Assembly (NCBI GenBank): GCA_035911095.1
Contig: JAMHWF010000027.1
Span: 1 to 64,000 of the forward strand
From: JAMHWF01 sp035911095
Lineage (GTDB): Bacteria; Pseudomonadota; Gammaproteobacteria; Burkholderiales; Burkholderiaceae_C
DNA length: 64,000 nucleotides
Direction: 5' to 3'
In this document: positions 60,890 to 64,000 of the stretch, one piece after another
Layout: the number at the start of each line of letters is the position of its first letter
Position numbering within the stretch: the stretch's first letter is position 1
Translations under genes and position numbers: made by a program
The notes under the pieces: model-generated
What the model was told of the DNA's origin: nothing
Databases searched by the model: none
What the model saw: the letters and a program-made list of their open reading frames with translations, nothing else

Positions 60890-61815
60890 ACCGTCGCAAG
60901 GCTGCGGGGCCATTGGCAGCAGTGCCGGCGGCGCCGGCGGCCTCGCCCGCCGATGCCTTGTACGGGCAGATCCGCGAGGTGCTGGCCCAGGCGCGCCGGC
61001 AGGCCCACCGCCAGGTGAACCAGGCCATGGTGCTGGCCTACTGGAACGTGGGGCGCCTGATCGTGGAACACGACCAGGCGGGTGAGAAGCGCGCCGCCTA
61101 TGGCACCCGGCTGCTGCCGGCGCTGGCCGAGCGGCTGACGGCCGAGTTCGGCCCCGGCTTCGCGGTGCAAAGCCTGCGCAACTTCCGCCAGCTGTACCAG
61201 GGGTTCAACGCCGAGGAGATTCGCTCCACGCCGTGGAGCGAATTGAGCTGGTCGCACCTGAAGGCGCTGATGCGGCTGGCCGACCCGGCCGCCCGCCGCT
61301 GGTACGCCACCGAAGCCACAGCCCAGGCCTGGGGCGTGGCGGCACTGGCCCGCCAGATCGGCAGCTTGTACTACGAACGGCTGCTCTCCAGCCAGGACAA
61401 GGCCGGCGTGCAGGCCGAAGCGCATGCGCTGGTCGAGCGCGACGCCAAGCCCGACCCGCGCGACTTCATCCGCGGCCCCTACGTGCTCGACTTCCTGGGC
61501 GCCAAGCCCGGCACCGCGCTGTACGAACGCGACATCGAGCAGGGCCTGATCGACCAGCTGCAGCAGTTTCTGCTGGAGCTGGGCAAGGGCTTTGCCTTCG
61601 TGGCTCGGCAGCAGCGCCTGCGCATCGAAGGCGAAGACGCCTTCGAGTTGAAGAACTGCGCGTTCCCGATGCCGCCGCTCGCCGAACAATCCCGCATCGT
61701 CACCCGCGTCACCGAACTCCGCCGCCTCTGCGCCACCCTCCGCCAGCGCCTCGCCGCGCAGCAGACCGTGCAATCCCACCTCGCCGACGCCCTCGTCGAA
61801 CAGGCACTGGCCTGA
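60886..61815 (+). pseudogene. chimera of DUF1016 (YhcG-type) N-part and HsdS C-terminal tail
   Basis: A 309-residue frame, GTG start overlapping the previous stop (GTGA). Residues 20-252 match the DUF1016/YhcG helical domain (YWNVGRLIVEH, LRNFRQLYQGF, PYVLDFLG) up to the start of its PD-(D/E)XK domain (FLLELGKGFAFVARQQRL). Then it switches near nt 61640 to FPMPPLAEQSRIVTRVTEL and a coiled coil, the end of a type I specificity subunit. The nuclease site and both DNA-recognition domains are missing. Most likely a deletion product between neighbouring defence genes. Confidence 0.85.
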
Positions 61816-61834
61816 GTGCCGCCACCCCACGCCG

Positions 61835-63241
61835 ATGACCACGCCCGAGCAACTCCACGCGCTCGCCGCCGCCGGCGAATCGGAGACGCTGGAGTTCAAG
61901 CGCAGCACCGGCGAGCAGCGCGCCGCGATGCATGCGCTGGTGGCCATGCTCAACCACCGGGGTGGCCGCGTGCTGTTCGGCGTGGAGGCCGATAGGCGCG
62001 TCGCGGGTCAGAACGTCAGCGACCGCACGCTGGAAGACCTGGCGCAGGAGATCGCGCAGATCGAGCCGCCGGTATTCCCCGGCATCGAACGCATCCCGAT
62101 GGCGGATGGCCGCGAGGTGCTGGCCGTCACCGTGGCGCAGGGCCAGAGCCGGCCGTACAGCCACCGCGGCACGGCCTACCGGCGCGTGGGCAACGTCAAC
62201 GCGCGCCTGTCGCGCGACGAGTACAACCGCATGCTGCTGGAAAGCCTGCACGCCGAGCGCCGCTGGGAGAACGAGCCCGCCGAGGCTTGGGCGGTGGCCG
62301 ACCTGGACGCCGCCGAGATCGTGCGAACCGTGGAGGAGGCCGTGCGCCGCGGCCGAGCCGAAGACCCGGCCACGCGAGACCCCGCCGAATTGCTGCGCGG
62401 CCTGGGCCTCATCCGCGACGGTGTGCTGCTGCGCGCCGCCGTGGTGCTGTTCGGCCGCGAAGACCAATTGGAACTGCGCGCGCCTCAATGCCTGCTGCGC
62501 GTGGCGCGTTTCCGCGGCATCGACCGCACCGAGTTCATCGACAACCGGCAGTTCCACGGCAACGTGTTCGGGTTGCTGCAACGTGCCGAGCGGTTCCTGC
62601 GCGAAAGCCTGCCGGTGGCCGGGCGCGTGATGCCCGGCCTCTTCGAGCGCGTGGACGACCCGTTGTATCCGCCGCTGGCGCTGCGAGAGGCGTTGGCCAA
62701 CGCCTTTTGCCACCGCGACTACAGCATCGGCGGCGGCTCGGTGGCGGTGGCGATCTACGATGACCGGCTGGAGGTCACGTCATCGGGCACGCTGCACTTC
62801 GGCCTGACGCCCGAGGCGCTGATGGCGCCGCACGAGTCGCTGCCGTGGAACCCGCTGGTGGCACGTGTGATGTACCGGCGCGGTGTCATCGAGCAGTGGG
62901 GCCGCGGCACGCTGAAGATCGCCGAACTGCTGCAGCAGGCCGGCCTGCCGCGGCCCGAGATCCAAGATTCGGGCGGCTGCGTGACGGTGCGCTTCGCGCC
63001 GGCACGCTACATCCCGCCGCAACGCGTGGCGCATGACCTCAGCGAACGCCAGCGCAGCGTGTTGGCTTTGCTCGAGGCCAACCATCAGGGATTGCCGCTG
63101 CGCGACGTGCGTCGGCAAATGGAAGGGCAGGCGACGGATTGGGAGGTCCGGGGAGACCTGCAGTTGCTGCGGCACCTGGGATTGGCGGAGTCCGTCGGGC
63201 ACGGTCGCGGCGCGTTCTGGCGCTTTGCGAGGAAGGCGTAG
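61835..63241 (+). CDS. AlbA_2-domain ATP-binding regulator of the restriction locus
   Basis: A 468-residue protein. The N-terminal AlbA_2 (Schlafen-like) domain has GESETLEFKRS and MLNHRGGRVLFGVE. The middle has YRRVGNVNARLS. A GHKL-like ATPase domain (HATPase_c_4) has ALREALANAFCHRDYS and DDRLEVTSSGTL. A winged-helix end (about 400-468) follows. Such genes are frequent next to hsdM/hsdS genes. Unlike its two neighbours it seems intact. Role: DNA-binding regulator or accessory of the restriction locus, now probably without a partner. Confidence 0.88.
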   Translation: MTTPEQLHALAAAGESETLEFKRSTGEQRAAMHALVAMLNHRGGRVLFGVEADRRVAGQNVSDRTLEDLAQEIAQIEPPVFPGIERIPMADGREVLAVTVAQGQSRPYSHRGTAYRRVGNVNARLSRDEYNRMLLESLHAERRWENEPAEAWAVADLDAAEIVRTVEEAVRRGRAEDPATRDPAELLRGLGLIRDGVLLRAAVVLFGREDQLELRAPQCLLRVARFRGIDRTEFIDNRQFHGNVFGLLQRAERFLRESLPVAGRVMPGLFERVDDPLYPPLALREALANAFCHRDYSIGGGSVAVAIYDDRLEVTSSGTLHFGLTPEALMAPHESLPWNPLVARVMYRRGVIEQWGRGTLKIAELLQQAGLPRPEIQDSGGCVTVRFAPARYIPPQRVAHDLSERQRSVLALLEANHQGLPLRDVRRQMEGQATDWEVRGDLQLLRHLGLAESVGHGRGAFWRFARKA

Positions 63242-63270
63242 CCCCAGCTTTCGGCCCTTCCGTTTCCTCC

Positions 63271-63310
63271 AATTCCCTTCTATTCCCTCTTATTCCCTCC
63301 CTTTCCCTTC
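63271..63310. repeat. four imperfect 10-bp pyrimidine repeats
   Basis: Four successive 10-mers (AATTCCCTTC, TATTCCCTCT, TATTCCCTCC, CTTTCCCTTC) follow the AlbA_2 gene. The tract is pyrimidine-only on one strand apart from a few A bases, and unusual for this genome. It lies between convergent genes. Confidence 0.75.
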
Positions 63311-63444
63311 GTTGCCTCGGTCGGTCACCGCCACCGACTTGTACGCCGTCGGCTGGTCGACCTGACGTTCGAGCGCTGGGGTGACGCGCGAGGCCGGCGC
63401 CGGGGCGGGCCCGGCCAGCAGCAACGCGGCCGGCGCCCCCGGCA

Positions 63445-64000
63445 TCAGCCCTTCGCACGCCGCCCCAGATAGGCCTCGATCACCATCGGGTGCCGCGCCA
63501 CCTCGGCCGCCGTGCCGCGCAGCACCGTCTCGCCGAGCTCCAGCACCTGGGCCTCGTCGGCCACCTGCAGCGCGGCGCGCGAGTTCTGCTCGACCAGCAG
63601 CACCGCGACGCCCAAGCGGCGCAGGTCGGCGATGACCCGGAACACCTCGTTCATCACCTTCGGCGCGAGGCCGAGCGAAGGCTCGTCGAGCATCAGCACG
63701 CGCGGCCGGCTCATCAGCGCGCGGCCGATCACCAGCATCTGCCGCTCGCCGCCCGAGAGCGTGGCCGCGGCCTGGCGGCGCCGCTCCTTCAGGCGCGGGA
63801 AGAGGCCGAAGACATGCTCGAGCCCTTCCGTGCGCTGCTGGCGCCCGGCCCGCCGGTGCAGGTAGGCGCCGAGCACGAGGTTGTCCTCGATGCTCATCGA
63901 GCCGAACAGCTCGCGCGACTCCGGCACCAGGGCCAGGCCGCGCCGCACGCGGCGCTCGACCGGCAGGTCGGACACCTCCTCCTCGCCGGCCACGACCCGG
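63445..64000 (-). CDS. livF: LivF-type branched-chain amino-acid ABC ATPase (5' end beyond window)
   Basis: The last 185 codons of an ABC ATPase of the LivF branch: LALVPESRELFGSMSIEDNL, the signature LSGGERQMLVIGRAL, Walker B VLMLDEPSLGLAP and the switch His replaced in the usual LivF way by LLVEQN. Walker A lies outside the window. It would energise import of amino acids or aromatic acids. Its partner genes probably lie to the right, beyond the window. Confidence 0.92.
   Translation of the reverse strand, partial: RVVAGEEEVSDLPVERRVRRGLALVPESRELFGSMSIEDNLVLGAYLHRRAGRQQRTEGLEHVFGLFPRLKERRRQAAATLSGGERQMLVIGRALMSRPRVLMLDEPSLGLAPKVMNEVFRVIADLRRLGVAVLLVEQNSRAALQVADEAQVLELGETVLRGTAAEVARHPMVIEAYLGRRAKG

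Noticed and set aside
60104..63241. Complete type I restriction-modification system
   Set aside because: No hsdM, no helicase motor and no specificity domains are present; only remnants plus the AlbA_2 gene.

Overview
This is a 64 kb, very GC-rich, gene-dense chromosomal window. I count about 60 credible protein genes. I see no rRNA, tRNA, CRISPR array or intact insertion sequence. The gene families point to a Burkholderiales betaproteobacterium, perhaps near the Rubrivivax/Leptothrix/Methylibium/Piscinibacter group. Supporting families are an EpsD-type isomerase and a PEP-CTERM protein (exosortase lineage), a Bug-type solute-binding protein, NodT/MacAB efflux, RdgC and several LysR-controlled Rieske oxygenase clusters. 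Genus assignment is inference.

Region 1 (1-8.3 kb) is an iron/heme locus set among exopolysaccharide (EPS) genes. Leftwards run a PEP-CTERM exported protein, an unrecognised secreted protein, a heme-type TonB receptor, a Thr-Glu-Pro-repeat lipoprotein, a small protein and an EpsD-family isomerase cut by the window edge. Rightwards is hemP, facing a WecG/TagA-type glycosyltransferase. I see two good Fur boxes, one between the PEP-CTERM gene and hemP and one before the glycosyltransferase. Very stable hairpins separate the PEP-CTERM gene from the receptor genes.

Region 2 (8.3-13.3 kb) is housekeeping or accessory: an ADP-ribosylglycohydrolase, a lipoprotein, a DsbA-family oxidoreductase, a membrane-anchored Mrr-type nuclease and a membrane protein. 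Region 3 (13.2-18.3 kb) is a compact catabolic module with LysR, a Rieske oxygenase, a Bug binding protein, an SDR dehydrogenase and a Rieske-partner reductase. Next come a LuxR solo, an Hsp31/HchA-like protein and a chemoreceptor.

Region 4 (22-26.6 kb) is a copper cluster: CueR-like regulator, two His-rich exported proteins, a CusC-like channel and a multicopper oxidase. Region 5 (26.8-33.9 kb) has an M23 peptidase coupled to rdgC and a NodT-MacA-MacB efflux operon. Region 6 (33.9-35.9 kb) is an arsR-arsI-aqpS-arsC arsenic operon. Region 7 (36-41.8 kb) has a YdeP-type molybdoenzyme, an MscS channel, a YpfH-like esterase and an NADP-binding reductase divergent from a LysR gene.

Region 8 (41.8-60.1 kb) is the most interesting stretch: two leftward operons next to a rightward LysR gene. 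One encodes a Rieske oxygenase and reductase, a flavin hydroxylase, two VOC proteins, an alpha/beta hydrolase and an SDR. The other encodes a citryl-CoA-lyase-like enzyme, a CoA transferase and a four-protein envelope set (DUF1302 barrel, DUF1329 protein, YCF48-like propeller, RND permease). A 40-bp element is shared between the two promoter regions (28 of 40 bases identical by hand alignment), so I propose one LysR regulon for uptake and breakdown of an unknown hydrophobic or aromatic compound. Region 9 (60.1-63.3 kb) is a decayed type I restriction locus with two in-frame deletion products, one a DUF1016/HsdS chimera, plus an AlbA_2-type ATPase. The window ends in a truncated livF.
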